Source of the DNA: Vibrio cincinnatiensis DSM 19608 | GTDB lineage: Bacteria; Pseudomonadota; Gammaproteobacteria; Enterobacterales; Vibrionaceae | Assembly (NCBI RefSeq): GCF_900167345.1 | Contig: NZ_FUXB01000014.1 | Span: 47,012 to 111,011, forward strand | DNA: 64,000 nucleotides | Direction of reading: 5' to 3' | Part shown: one piece after another, positions 25,502 through 33,773 of the stretch | Layout: each line of letters starts with the position of its first letter | Position numbering within the stretch: position 1 is the first letter of the stretch | The notes under the pieces: model-generated | The model's database searches: none | The model's input: the letters and a program-made list of their open reading frames with translations, nothing else | Told to the model about the DNA's origin: nothing | Position numbers and translations under genes: made by a program

Positions 25502-26950
25502 ATGTCTTATTTAACCCACAATAAACAACCTCAGCATTATCAAGCTTTTTCCGTATTAGTGGTGGATGATGAAGTCGGTATGCAGTCCATTTTACAAAAG
25601 GCATTAAGTAAATGGTTTTCGAAAGTTGACTGTGCGGGCTGTATTGATGAAGCAGAACGATTACGCGCGACAACGCATTATGACCTCATCATTCTAGACA
25701 TTAACCTTCCTGGACGTTCAGGGATTGAATGGGAAACAATTTTTATCGACCCTGATCAAAAACCTGACGTTATTTTTATGACCGGTTATGCAGATTTAGA
25801 GACGGCAATTCAAGCATTAAAACTTGGCGCCGCCGATTTTATCCTTAAACCGTTTAACCTTGATCAAATGTTGCAGGCCGTTGAGCGGTGCATGGATAAG
25901 CGCTTAAATCAGCGTATGCAATATGCATTACAGCGTGATTTTCAACGCCACAGTACCACTCAAATTTTAGGTCAGTCAGAACAAACGGAGCAGCTTAAGC
26001 AGTTGATTGTGCAATTTGCGCCCTCAAGAGCTTCCGTATTAATTGAAGGCGAATCAGGTACTGGGAAAGAGCTGGTCGCCCGTAGCATTCATGAAGCTAG
26101 CCAGCGCCAAGGGCCATTTGTACCAGTTAACTGCGGTGCGATAGCCCCTGAATTATTAGAAAGTGAGTTATTTGGACATACCCAGGGTGCATTTACGGGG
26201 GCGAAGAAACATCGAGAAGGATTATTTCGAGTTGCCAATGGCGGCACACTATTTTTAGATGAGATTGGTGAAATGCCGCTGAACATGCAATCTGCACTAT
26301 TGCGAGTGTTAGAGCAGAAAGCCATTCGTCCGGTGGGCTCTGAAAAAGAGTTGCCAATTGATGCTAGAGTTGTGGCTGCGACCAACCGTAATTTACATCA
26401 AGAAGTTGAAGAAGGGCGCTTTCGTGCCGATCTTTATTACCGACTGAACGTATTAAAAATTGATGTTAGTCCTTTACGTCAACGAAAAATAGATCTTCAA
26501 GCGTTGGTCCCTTTCTTTACCCAAAAACTCTGCGCCGAACTTGCGATTCGCCCTCCTAAATGGGCCCATGAGGATATTTTAGCACTGCATAATTACGACT
26601 GGCCGGGAAATATTCGAGAGCTGAAAAATCTGATTGAGCGTAGCTTATTGCTGGGGAAGCCATTGGCGCATTACTGGCATGAGAAAGAAAACCTACTTGT
26701 CCCATCTGATGTGACAATGTCACCTTTAACCATTTCCGGCTCGACGACATTAGATGAAAACTCAAGCTCGGTGTCCCATGGCTACCCAAACCATTGGCGT
26801 TTAAAGCAGGTAGAAAAAGCGCACATTGAGCAGGTCGTTTCTCTGCATCAAGGAAATAAATCGGCGGCGGCTCGAGATTTGGGGGTCGCTCGCAAAACCT
26901 TAGAACGCAAATTCAAAGAATGGGAAAATGATGAACAAATCATGCAATGA
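25502..26950 (+). CDS. Sigma-54-dependent response regulator, candidate activator of tup and fdh operons
   Basis: This NtrC-type activator has a receiver (about 17-130, phospho-acceptor D66 in LDINLPGRSG), an AAA+ domain with Walker A GESGTGKE at 183-190 and the sigma-54 contact loop GAFTGA at 229-234, and a C-terminal Fis-type helix-turn-helix (AAARDLGVARKTLERKFKEW). I start at the ATG at 25502 with AGAGAG upstream; a TTG start at 25463 would overlap the operator. It overlaps the sensor kinase gene by about 20 bases. Two operons in the window have sigma-54 promoters with a shared palindrome, which makes it the obvious regulator. Confidence 0.93.
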   Translation: MSYLTHNKQPQHYQAFSVLVVDDEVGMQSILQKALSKWFSKVDCAGCIDEAERLRATTHYDLIILDINLPGRSGIEWETIFIDPDQKPDVIFMTGYADLETAIQALKLGAADFILKPFNLDQMLQAVERCMDKRLNQRMQYALQRDFQRHSTTQILGQSEQTEQLKQLIVQFAPSRASVLIEGESGTGKELVARSIHEASQRQGPFVPVNCGAIAPELLESELFGHTQGAFTGAKKHREGLFRVANGGTLFLDEIGEMPLNMQSALLRVLEQKAIRPVGSEKELPIDARVVAATNRNLHQEVEEGRFRADLYYRLNVLKIDVSPLRQRKIDLQALVPFFTQKLCAELAIRPPKWAHEDILALHNYDWPGNIRELKNLIERSLLLGKPLAHYWHEKENLLVPSDVTMSPLTISGSTTLDENSSSVSHGYPNHWRLKQVEKAHIEQVVSLHQGNKSAAARDLGVARKTLERKFKEWENDEQIMQ

Positions 26951-28973
26951 GGATTTCTGGTGGCAGAAGTGGCAGCATCGATTCAAAACCATGGTTCGTT
27001 ATCGTTTACTTATTTTAACTTCCCTGCCAATCGGCTTTACACTGATTGCTCTCATTGCGATTAGCCTTTATTGGTCTTTGCATTACACATGGCAAAGTGC
27101 ACTAGTCGATGTTTCAGAACGGTTAGGGGTTGCACAAAATAGCATTACTTTACTTCAGCAAAAACAAGCGGGGTATGTTCATGCTTTTGCCGATTCTTAC
27201 GATTTTCGTCAAAAGATCAAGCAAGGTGATCTCTATCATGAAACCTTCACCGAGTGGGTTCAGCAGCAGAAAAAACGCTATGAACTGGATTTTCTTTCTT
27301 TTCATGCTGTCGATACGTTAGAACAGCAGTTTCGTTATTTAGACCTGACTCGCCAAGAGTCTTTTTTTGATATTCTCAGTGAACCCGAACTGAAGCAGTT
27401 GGACTCTTCGCTAGCAATGCGAGCCCAAATCCCCATTCTTCGTCACCGTGAAATAGAGCCACGAGGTTTAGTTAGCCGAACGGTCATCCCCGTAAGAGAT
27501 GATCAACAGAGGAGCATCGGCTTTTTAGATGGGGGATTGCTGCTCAATAACAGTACTCGGTTAGTTGATCAACTCCGTGATTTAATCTATCCCACCAAGT
27601 CGAATATTTTGGGGCAAACCGGAACGGTAACCCTTTTTCTGGATGATTTACGGGTAAGCACCAATGTTCCGTTAGACAGCCATGCTCAAGCGGGTAGAGC
27701 CATTGGTACTCGTGTCTCTCCTGAAGTTGCCGCGCAGGTATTGCAGCAAGGCCAGCTGTGGGTAGACAAAGCTTATGTTTATGATGCTTGGTACATTAGT
27801 GCTTATCAGCCGATTCGAGATCAATACAATCAAGTTGTTGGGATGATCTATACGGGGTATTTACTGTGGCCTTTTATTCAAACCTACCTTACTAACATTG
27901 TTGAAATGGGCAGTATGACGCTCATTTTACTGATGGTTTCAGGGCTTTTTGTCTACCGAGGATCACGAGATCTTTTCCGTCCCATTGAACGTATTCATCG
28001 AGTGGTAAAACTAGTACAGCTAGGCAAAAATCAGCGAATTGGCTCACTTGGGCTAGATGAAAAACATGAACTTGCCCAACTGGCGAAACAGTTCGATACC
28101 ATGCTGGATCTATTACAGCAGCGCAACGAGCAGATTCAGCATGCTGCTCAAGAACTTGAAGAAAAAGTCCATTCCAGAACGGCCAGTTTGCACGAAAAAA
28201 CACAGCAACTAGAGCATCATATCCAGCTTCTAAATCAGACGAGAAATAAACTGGTTACGCATGAAAAGCTGGCCGCACTTGGCGAATTAACCGCAGGGAT
28301 CGCTCATGAAATCAATAACCCCACGGCGGTTATTTTGGGCAATACAGAATTAATCCGCTTTGAGTTGGGAGAAGAGGCAGAACGTGTCAACGAAGAAATT
28401 GAGGCCATTTTACTGCAAGTGGATCGGATTCGTCACATTACCCGCAGCTTATTGCAATACAGCCGTCATGGTGGTGTTCAAGATGAAGTCACTTGGCAGC
28501 ATGTCAACCCAATCATCGAAGAGAGTATGACCTTAGTCAAAGCGGGGAGTAAGAAACGAGACGTTGAGTTTATTACTCAGTTACAAGCTCAGTGCTCAGT
28601 CGAAGTGAACCGCCACCATTTACTGCAAATTTTGGTGAATTTACAAATGAATGCGATTCATGCGATGCAAGGGCACGGGAAGCTAACGATTCGTAGCGAA
28701 GATTGGATTGAAGCAGAACAGATCCTTGGTTCAGTGATTCATGTTCAAGATGAAGGGTGTGGGATTAAACCTGAACATTTAACCCGTATTTTTGATCCTT
28801 TTTATACCACGAGAAGAGAAGGAACTGGTCTTGGACTTTCCGTTTCACAAAGCTTATTAAGCCGTGTCGGAGGTGAAATTCGAGTTCAGTCAGTGTACGG
28901 TGAAGGCAGTATATTTAGTATTTATTTACCCGAGAAAGCTGATAGCCACTTACTGATCACCAAGGCCAGTTAA
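26928..28973 (+). CDS. Sensor histidine kinase paired with the sigma-54 regulator
   Basis: The 681-residue inner-membrane kinase has TM1 (about 26-49), a large periplasmic sensing region (about 50-320, Cache-like) with VSRTVIPVRDDQQRSIGFLDGG and TGTVTLFLDD, and TM2 (about 322-343). HAMP and a coiled coil lead to the H-box LTAGIAHEINNPTAV (phospho-His near 461). The ATPase domain shows DEGCGIKPEHL and GTGLGLSVSQSLL. The periplasmic ligand is unknown; formate, tungstate or molybdate are guesses from context only. It overlaps the regulator gene and ends at a convergent terminator. Confidence 0.92.
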   Translation: MMNKSCNEDFWWQKWQHRFKTMVRYRLLILTSLPIGFTLIALIAISLYWSLHYTWQSALVDVSERLGVAQNSITLLQQKQAGYVHAFADSYDFRQKIKQGDLYHETFTEWVQQQKKRYELDFLSFHAVDTLEQQFRYLDLTRQESFFDILSEPELKQLDSSLAMRAQIPILRHREIEPRGLVSRTVIPVRDDQQRSIGFLDGGLLLNNSTRLVDQLRDLIYPTKSNILGQTGTVTLFLDDLRVSTNVPLDSHAQAGRAIGTRVSPEVAAQVLQQGQLWVDKAYVYDAWYISAYQPIRDQYNQVVGMIYTGYLLWPFIQTYLTNIVEMGSMTLILLMVSGLFVYRGSRDLFRPIERIHRVVKLVQLGKNQRIGSLGLDEKHELAQLAKQFDTMLDLLQQRNEQIQHAAQELEEKVHSRTASLHEKTQQLEHHIQLLNQTRNKLVTHEKLAALGELTAGIAHEINNPTAVILGNTELIRFELGEEAERVNEEIEAILLQVDRIRHITRSLLQYSRHGGVQDEVTWQHVNPIIEESMTLVKAGSKKRDVEFITQLQAQCSVEVNRHHLLQILVNLQMNAIHAMQGHGKLTIRSEDWIEAEQILGSVIHVQDEGCGIKPEHLTRIFDPFYTTRREGTGLGLSVSQSLLSRVGGEIRVQSVYGEGSIFSIYLPEKADSHLLITKAS

Positions 28974-28995
28974 TACCGATAAAACCTGATTAGCA

Positions 28996-29027
28996 AAGCA
29001 TTCGGCCTTCACTAAGAGCGAATGCTT
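28996..29027. terminator. Hairpin between the sensor kinase and fdhD
   Basis: Nine-base stem AAGCATTCG (28996-29004) with CGAATGCTT (29019-29027), between converging genes. Confidence 0.65.
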
Positions 29028-29036
29028 GTTGAGCGC

Positions 29037-29864
29037 TTATTGATTTCCTTTTACATCAAAATCAATTTTTTCTGCACCGCTGTAAATTTCGAACCGCAAT
29101 CCTTTTGCTCGAGCAATGGTGGTAATGCCAAATTGATTAGCGAGATCTAACCCCATTTGAGTGACACCAGAGCGTGAAAGTAGAACGGGAATTCCCATCT
29201 GCGCTACTTTAATCACCATCTCTGAGGTTAAACGCCCCGTGGTATAGAAGATTTTATCTGCACCAGTGTCACCTTTTAACCACAACTCCCCAGCTAAAGT
29301 ATCGACAGCATTATGACGGCCAACATCTTCAACAAATGAGATCACCTGATCAGCCTGACAAATAGCACAACCGTGTACCGCTCCAGCTTTACGGTAAGTA
29401 TCATTGTAGTGAGTTAGCGCCTCTAAAGCAGCGTAAATTTGCGATTGTTTCAGGCGAGTTTGCGGCACTTGATACCCTTCAAGTTGCTGCATGACATTGC
29501 CATACATCGTTCCTTGACCACAACCAGAGGTCACGGTTTTTTTCTTGAGTGCGGACTCAACCCGTTCAATGTTTTCTTCAGTAAGTACCGCCGCTGAGTG
29601 GGTTTGCCAATCAATAATGACCGATTGCAGTTTGTCTCGCTTAGAAATAAAGCTTTGATTTTTTAAATAGCCAAGCACTAGCGCTTCTGGGCGTGAGCCA
29701 AGCGTCATCAATGTGACCACTTCTTTCCAGTTTAACAACACCGTTAAAGGGCGTTCACAGGCGATAGATTTATTGAGTGGTTCACCATATTGATCGTACA
29801 CAACCACATCCATGGTTTGCTGAGGATTTTCACTCGGTTTAATAATTGAAAATGTGTTGGGCAC
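29037..29864 (-). CDS. fdhD: FdhD sulfur-carrier protein for formate dehydrogenase
   Basis: FdhD passes sulfur from a cysteine desulfurase to the metal cofactor of formate dehydrogenase, which is required for activity. The 275-residue protein has the conserved VLGYLKNQSFI region, a cysteine loop TSGCGQGTMYG and SFVEDVGRHNAVDTLAGELWL (about 180-200), then TTGRLTSEMVIKVAQMGIP. In E. coli the loop is a CxxC motif; here only the first Cys remains (CGQG). Two other cysteines occur in GCAICQADQ. The start is GTG with AGGA upstream. Confidence 0.93.
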   Translation of the reverse strand: MPNTFSIIKPSENPQQTMDVVVYDQYGEPLNKSIACERPLTVLLNWKEVVTLMTLGSRPEALVLGYLKNQSFISKRDKLQSVIIDWQTHSAAVLTEENIERVESALKKKTVTSGCGQGTMYGNVMQQLEGYQVPQTRLKQSQIYAALEALTHYNDTYRKAGAVHGCAICQADQVISFVEDVGRHNAVDTLAGELWLKGDTGADKIFYTTGRLTSEMVIKVAQMGIPVLLSRSGVTQMGLDLANQFGITTIARAKGLRFEIYSGAEKIDFDVKGNQ

Positions 29865-30034
29865 TGTTGATTCCTATCTATTCTGTTTTGGGTGTTTACT
29901 GGGGTAATTCATCGTATGCGAAGTTAAGGCAAATATCATTCCATGATGACTCTCGATGCCTTTTGCGTAGTGTGGCTCAATAATTGCTACTTTCCCTATT
30001 ATACTCATTTCTTGTTATTTACATGAGGTACTGG

Positions 30035-30502
30035 ATGACGATGTCCGTGAAACCATCACCCACAGAGAGGCCACTCAAAACCGACGTTCAATGGCCGATG
30101 GGTTGCCAACTTGTTTTACAAGAAGTCAAAGCGGGACGCTGGTTAACGATGCAATGGCAGTTAACCGGGTTTGATTTAGCGCCAACTTCTTCCCATATTG
30201 CTTGGTTTAAACTGGAATTATTTAGAGATGAACGGACAGATTATCGTTTTAACCTTAGTTCTCGGGAGCCCAAACTGTTTGTTATCTTAGAAAACATCAC
30301 TGAGCCAGAACCGAAATTAGTTCGTATCACCGCTTCACAAAATGTCGCTGCTCGCTATATGGATGGTGACTATGTTGTGCTTTCTGCGCCAATGCCCCTT
30401 GCCGTACAAGCTTGGATGGAAGCGTATATCGGCCGGGAAGGTGAGTTGTTAGAATTTCGCACTAAAAAGCGCAAGGGCGCGGGGAGAGCCAGTGGCTACT
30501 GA
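30035..30502 (+). CDS. DUF3305 protein of the formate dehydrogenase region
   Basis: The 155-residue protein contains WPMGCQLVLQEVKAGRWLTM and HIAWFKLELFRDERTDYRF, typical of DUF3305, a family found beside formate dehydrogenase operons with no defined function. I start at the ATG at 30035 with TGAGGT 6 bases upstream; ATGs at 30023 and 30041 are alternatives. It lacks a signal peptide. It overlaps the DUF3306 gene by 11 bases and diverges from fdhD. Confidence 0.83.
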   Translation: MTMSVKPSPTERPLKTDVQWPMGCQLVLQEVKAGRWLTMQWQLTGFDLAPTSSHIAWFKLELFRDERTDYRFNLSSREPKLFVILENITEPEPKLVRITASQNVAARYMDGDYVVLSAPMPLAVQAWMEAYIGREGELLEFRTKKRKGAGRASGY

Positions 30503-30995
30503 TTCTTTTTTCCATCGGTGGTCCAAACGCAAATTACATCAAGCGGAAGAAGAAAACTCTTTACCATCGACGCTTGAAAATAATCTTTTTTCGCCGCTGC
30601 CGATTGAAGAGGATGAAGTGAGGGAAACGATAGAAGCTTTGCGTGAACCCGTATCAAGTCCACCGAATGAAGAGACACTCTCTGCTCTATTACTCTCACA
30701 AGCGTCAAAAGAGATAAAGAAAAGCGCACTACGTACTCTTTTTTTCAATGGTGAATTTAACGAGCGTGATCGATTGGATGACTACGATGACGATTACCAT
30801 AGCCAAACGAATTTAACGAATGAGCTCTCACAATCATTAAGAGAATGGTTTGATGATTCACAAGCTTCCCCTAAGGCTCTTACTCAGGCTCCTTGTGATA
30901 ACACAGTGGCTTATCCGCAGGAAAAAGATGAGGATTCATCATCAGTTTCTCCGTTATCCTCGAACGAGGAGAGAGATGGACAGAATGTCACATGA
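30492..30995 (+). CDS. DUF3306 protein of the formate dehydrogenase region
   Basis: The 167-residue, very acidic protein starts at GTG (GGGGAGAG upstream) with SFFHRWSKRKLHQAEEE. It then has KSALRTLFFNGEFNERDRLDDYDDDY, the core of DUF3306. The flanks look disordered. DUF3305 and DUF3306 genes occur as a pair with FdhD and FdhA; I infer an assembly role but none is proven. Its end overlaps the first activator site of the fdh promoter. Confidence 0.83.
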   Translation: MATDSFFHRWSKRKLHQAEEENSLPSTLENNLFSPLPIEEDEVRETIEALREPVSSPPNEETLSALLLSQASKEIKKSALRTLFFNGEFNERDRLDDYDDDYHSQTNLTNELSQSLREWFDDSQASPKALTQAPCDNTVAYPQEKDEDSSSVSPLSSNEERDGQNVT

Positions 30996-31047
30996 TCATT
31001 AGGGACATTTTGACCTAGTGTTCGATATCCTAGTGCGACAAAATGTC
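30979..31047. promoter_or_regulatory. Three upstream activator sites of the fdh operon
   Basis: Three related palindromes lie at 30979-30989 (GACAGAATGTC), 31004-31014 (GACATTTTGAC, reverse GTCAAAATGTC) and 31037-31047 (GACAAAATGTC). Against GACAAAATGTC they score 10/11, 10/11 and 11/11. Their centres are about 162, 137 and 104 bases before the predicted start, suitable for a sigma-54 activator. The last is identical to the site at 25422-25432. Confidence 0.72.
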
Positions 31048-31118
31048 TCAGTTCTTATTTCTCGTCGGTGTAACGTTTAAAAATTAATATAAATCATAGT
31101 GTTATAGATAGTTTTTAG

Positions 31119-31135
31119 TTGGAACGCTATTTGCT
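31119..31135 (+). promoter_or_regulatory. Sigma-54 promoter of the formate dehydrogenase operon
   Basis: TTGGAACGCTATTTGCT has GG at 31121-31122 and GC at 31133-31134, exactly 10 bases between, and the TTGCT end of the -12 box. Predicted start near 31146, 48 bases before the first gene. The AT-rich stretch at 31079-31118 between promoter and sites could bind a bending protein such as IHF. Confidence 0.82.
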
Positions 31136-31193
31136 AAATCCATGTAATAACTAAGGGCAGGCCAACGAGCCTGCTTATACATGGAAATGAGCA

Positions 31194-32855
31194 ATGTTAA
31201 ATGACTATCTACAACAAGCCACGTCACTTGCTGGGCAAGCGCGTTGGTATGCGCTACAAAATACGGTAGAGCTCAATAACTTAATTCCGCCCACGGTCAG
31301 TTATCAAAGTGGGGGACATACCTTGATTATTGGGCCAACGAGCCTCATTGAGCGTTCTGCTCAGCAGTTGTCATCCATGAATTCTCTCACTTTGCTTTCC
31401 ATTGATGGTGAAGCGGGTAACTCGCCATCCCTATATTATGCCGATGCCGTTGAGATCAGTGGTTATCTTGGTGCTTTTCAGGTTCAAGTGAATAATGATG
31501 GTCAACAAGGTAACTTAGCCCATGCCGCGATTTCGCAAGATCACTTTGATATTGTTCTGGATCTATCATTAAGTGGGGTGATGAATGAAGAAGTCCCTGT
31601 ACCGGGCTATTTTCCTGTGGGTAGAGGCGAAACCAAACTCGCCGAAACTTTAGAGACCATTCCGACCTTAATGGGGACTTTTGACAAACCGAAATATTTC
31701 CGTCTTGATACCGATTTATGCGCACATAGTTCCCGTGGCGTGAAAGGATGTGAACGTTGTGTCGATGCTTGTCCTGCGGGCGCATTATCAAGTGAGGGGT
31801 CGCCACAAACAGGGCATCATATACAGATTAACCCTTATCTATGCCAAGGTATTGGGACATGTGCGACGGCGTGTCCAACCGAAGCGATTCACTATGCGTT
31901 GCCAAACCCAACGGATACCCAAAAATTTATTGAGCGGTTACTCAAACACTATTTCCAAGCTCAAGGTGAAAAACCGGTTGTACTCTTTTGCAGTGAACGC
32001 CACGAAAAATACAACCTTATGGCGTTACGAGCGTTACCGGATAATGTGATTCCCGTATTTTTGGAAGAACTTCCTTCGGTGGGAATGGATACTTGGTTTG
32101 CTGCATTAGTGAATGGGGCGACTCAAGTCTTGTTCGCGGCCAGCCGTCATATGCCTGAAACGATATTGCGAGTTCTGAATCAAGAAGTCGCATTAGCCCA
32201 AGCCTTGCTCGAATCATTGGGGATAGCCAAAGAAACCATCGATATTCTTTATTTAGAATCTTTGCGTGAAAGCGCTCCCACATTATATGACCTTGATTTT
32301 GGATTGCGATTAGGTGAACTTTCGGGGAATAAACGTCAACGCTTATACCAAGCTTTAGATGCATTCGTAGAATTATTACCACAGCCGCCTGAAACCTTAC
32401 CACTTACTCATTCAGCCCCTTTTGGCCGTATTGAATGTGCTACTCAGGATTGCACTCTATGTATGAGCTGTGTGGCCGTTTGTCCTACTCGTGCTCTACA
32501 CCATAGTGGTGATATCCCTTCATTACATTTTATTGAGCAAGATTGTGTGCAGTGTGGGTTATGCATTTCTGCTTGCCCAGAGAAGGCGTTAACCGCCACA
32601 CCAAGAATTAACTGGGATGCAAAAGAGCGCCAGTCTGCTCTGGTTTTACATCAGGAAGAGCCGGCTCGCTGCCTACGTTGTCAAAAGGCTTTTGCTCCGC
32701 AGTCGATGATCTCAATGCTACAAGATAAGTTACGTGGTCACTCTCACTTTTCCGATCAAACAGCGATTAACCGCATTGCCATGTGTGAAGACTGCCGAGT
32801 GATCGATATTTTTGAATCAATGGCAGAAAACCCTGAGCAACAACTCAATTATTAA
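31194..32855 (+). CDS. Multi-cluster 4Fe-4S ferredoxin-type protein of the fdh operon
   Basis: The 553-residue cytoplasmic protein carries four cubane-type Cys motifs: GCERCVDACPAG (about 186), CQGIGTCATACP (about 215), CTLCMSCVAVCP (about 420) and CVQCGLCISACP (about 452). A C-terminal CxxC pair (CLRCQKAF and CEDCRV) follows. The middle region (about 255-400) resembles domains that bind electron-transfer partners. Genes of this type head the fdhABC operons of marine gammaproteobacteria; transferring electrons for assembly or from formate is plausible but unproven. It is the first gene after the sigma-54 promoter. Confidence 0.85.
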   Translation: MLNDYLQQATSLAGQARWYALQNTVELNNLIPPTVSYQSGGHTLIIGPTSLIERSAQQLSSMNSLTLLSIDGEAGNSPSLYYADAVEISGYLGAFQVQVNNDGQQGNLAHAAISQDHFDIVLDLSLSGVMNEEVPVPGYFPVGRGETKLAETLETIPTLMGTFDKPKYFRLDTDLCAHSSRGVKGCERCVDACPAGALSSEGSPQTGHHIQINPYLCQGIGTCATACPTEAIHYALPNPTDTQKFIERLLKHYFQAQGEKPVVLFCSERHEKYNLMALRALPDNVIPVFLEELPSVGMDTWFAALVNGATQVLFAASRHMPETILRVLNQEVALAQALLESLGIAKETIDILYLESLRESAPTLYDLDFGLRLGELSGNKRQRLYQALDAFVELLPQPPETLPLTHSAPFGRIECATQDCTLCMSCVAVCPTRALHHSGDIPSLHFIEQDCVQCGLCISACPEKALTATPRINWDAKERQSALVLHQEEPARCLRCQKAFAPQSMISMLQDKLRGHSHFSDQTAINRIAMCEDCRVIDIFESMAENPEQQLNY

Positions 32856-32862
32856 GGTCGTG

Positions 32863-33483
32863 ATGATGGAACAAGCAGATGCAATGCGCGCAGAAATTTA
32901 TCTTCTTTTAGCTTCATTATTTCGCCGTGCTCCTAACCAAGAACAGAAAGCCTTTCTGGCGGAATTAGCGGTTGAAGAGAAGGGGGGGGCAATGAGTCAG
33001 GCATGGCAGAATGTGGTCGATGCGGCGCGTCAAGCCAACCTCAATCAATTAGAAGAAGAGTACCAAACTGTCTTTATTGGTATTGGCCGTGGCGAAGTCG
33101 TGCCTTTTGCCTCGTGGCACATTACTGGCTCTTTAATGGAAAAGCCACTGGCTGAGCTTCGTCAGCATATGGCAGAACTTGGCTTGTCACGCAATGAAGC
33201 GGTAAAAGAACCGGAAGATCATATCTCGGCATTGTGTGAATGTATGGCCTTGTTAATCACCGAAACCTCTGATCAGCAACAAGTTTTCTTTCATCGACAT
33301 ATTACCCCTTGGTTTGAAAAGCTAGCGACACAAATTGAACAGGCTCAACATGCCTATTTTTATCGCTCGATTGGGGCGTTAATGCAGGCTTTTTTCCGAC
33401 GAGAACAAATCGCAATGACGCCATCAATGAGTATGAGTAAACACAATACTCACACCATGCGGGTAAAGAATTTAGTTAAGTAA
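32863..33483 (+). CDS. TorD-like chaperone for formate dehydrogenase
   Basis: The 206-residue all-helical protein matches the TorD/DmsD family of chaperones, which bind Tat signal peptides of molybdoenzymes and hold them for cofactor insertion. Signs are the N-terminal RAEIYLLLASLFRRAP, EEEYQTVFIGIGRGEVVPFAS and PEDHISALCECMALLI, the conserved E-P-D-H block. I start at the ATG at 32863 with AAGGT upstream, because the longer frame overlaps the previous gene. The client is likely FdhA, encoded two genes later. Confidence 0.87.
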   Translation: MMEQADAMRAEIYLLLASLFRRAPNQEQKAFLAELAVEEKGGAMSQAWQNVVDAARQANLNQLEEEYQTVFIGIGRGEVVPFASWHITGSLMEKPLAELRQHMAELGLSRNEAVKEPEDHISALCECMALLITETSDQQQVFFHRHITPWFEKLATQIEQAQHAYFYRSIGALMQAFFRREQIAMTPSMSMSKHNTHTMRVKNLVK

Positions 33484-33566
33484 TGAGCCGTATCAGATAA
33501 CGGCCAGCAGACCAGCTCATGGCGGACGACACCTTCGCCACTGAGAACGGGAAAAGGAAGCAAAGA

Positions 33567-33764
33567 ATGAAAAAAGAACAACCTACCAATACCAGCAGAC
33601 GAGATATGCTTAAAAGTTTGGCCGCTGCTACCGTCGCCGGAGGCGTCATTGCCACAGTAGGGCAATCCGCTGTGGCTGCTGAGCCACAGCCTGAAAGTCA
33701 GCCAAAACTCAAAAAAGGATATCACGAAACTCAGCATATCCGCGATTATTACGACACTTTATAG
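33567..33764 (+). CDS. Small Tat-exported protein of the formate dehydrogenase region
   Basis: This 65-residue protein is little more than a twin-arginine signal (TSRRDMLKSLAAATVAGGVIA) plus a short tail ending HETQHIRDYYDTL. It matches the small formate-dehydrogenase-region Tat targets found just before fdhA. I start at the ATG at 33567 with AAAGGAAGC upstream. Its function is not known; a periplasmic subunit or assembly factor is likely. It ends 9 bases before the fdhA start. Confidence 0.83.
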   Translation: MKKEQPTNTSRRDMLKSLAAATVAGGVIATVGQSAVAAEPQPESQPKLKKGYHETQHIRDYYDTL

Positions 33765-33773
33765 GAGAGCGTG

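Noticed and set aside
26711..26723. Palindrome GTGACAATGTCAC inside the response-regulator gene
   Set aside because: It resembles the activator sites but the half-site spacing is 2 bases shorter, and it lies deep in coding sequence.
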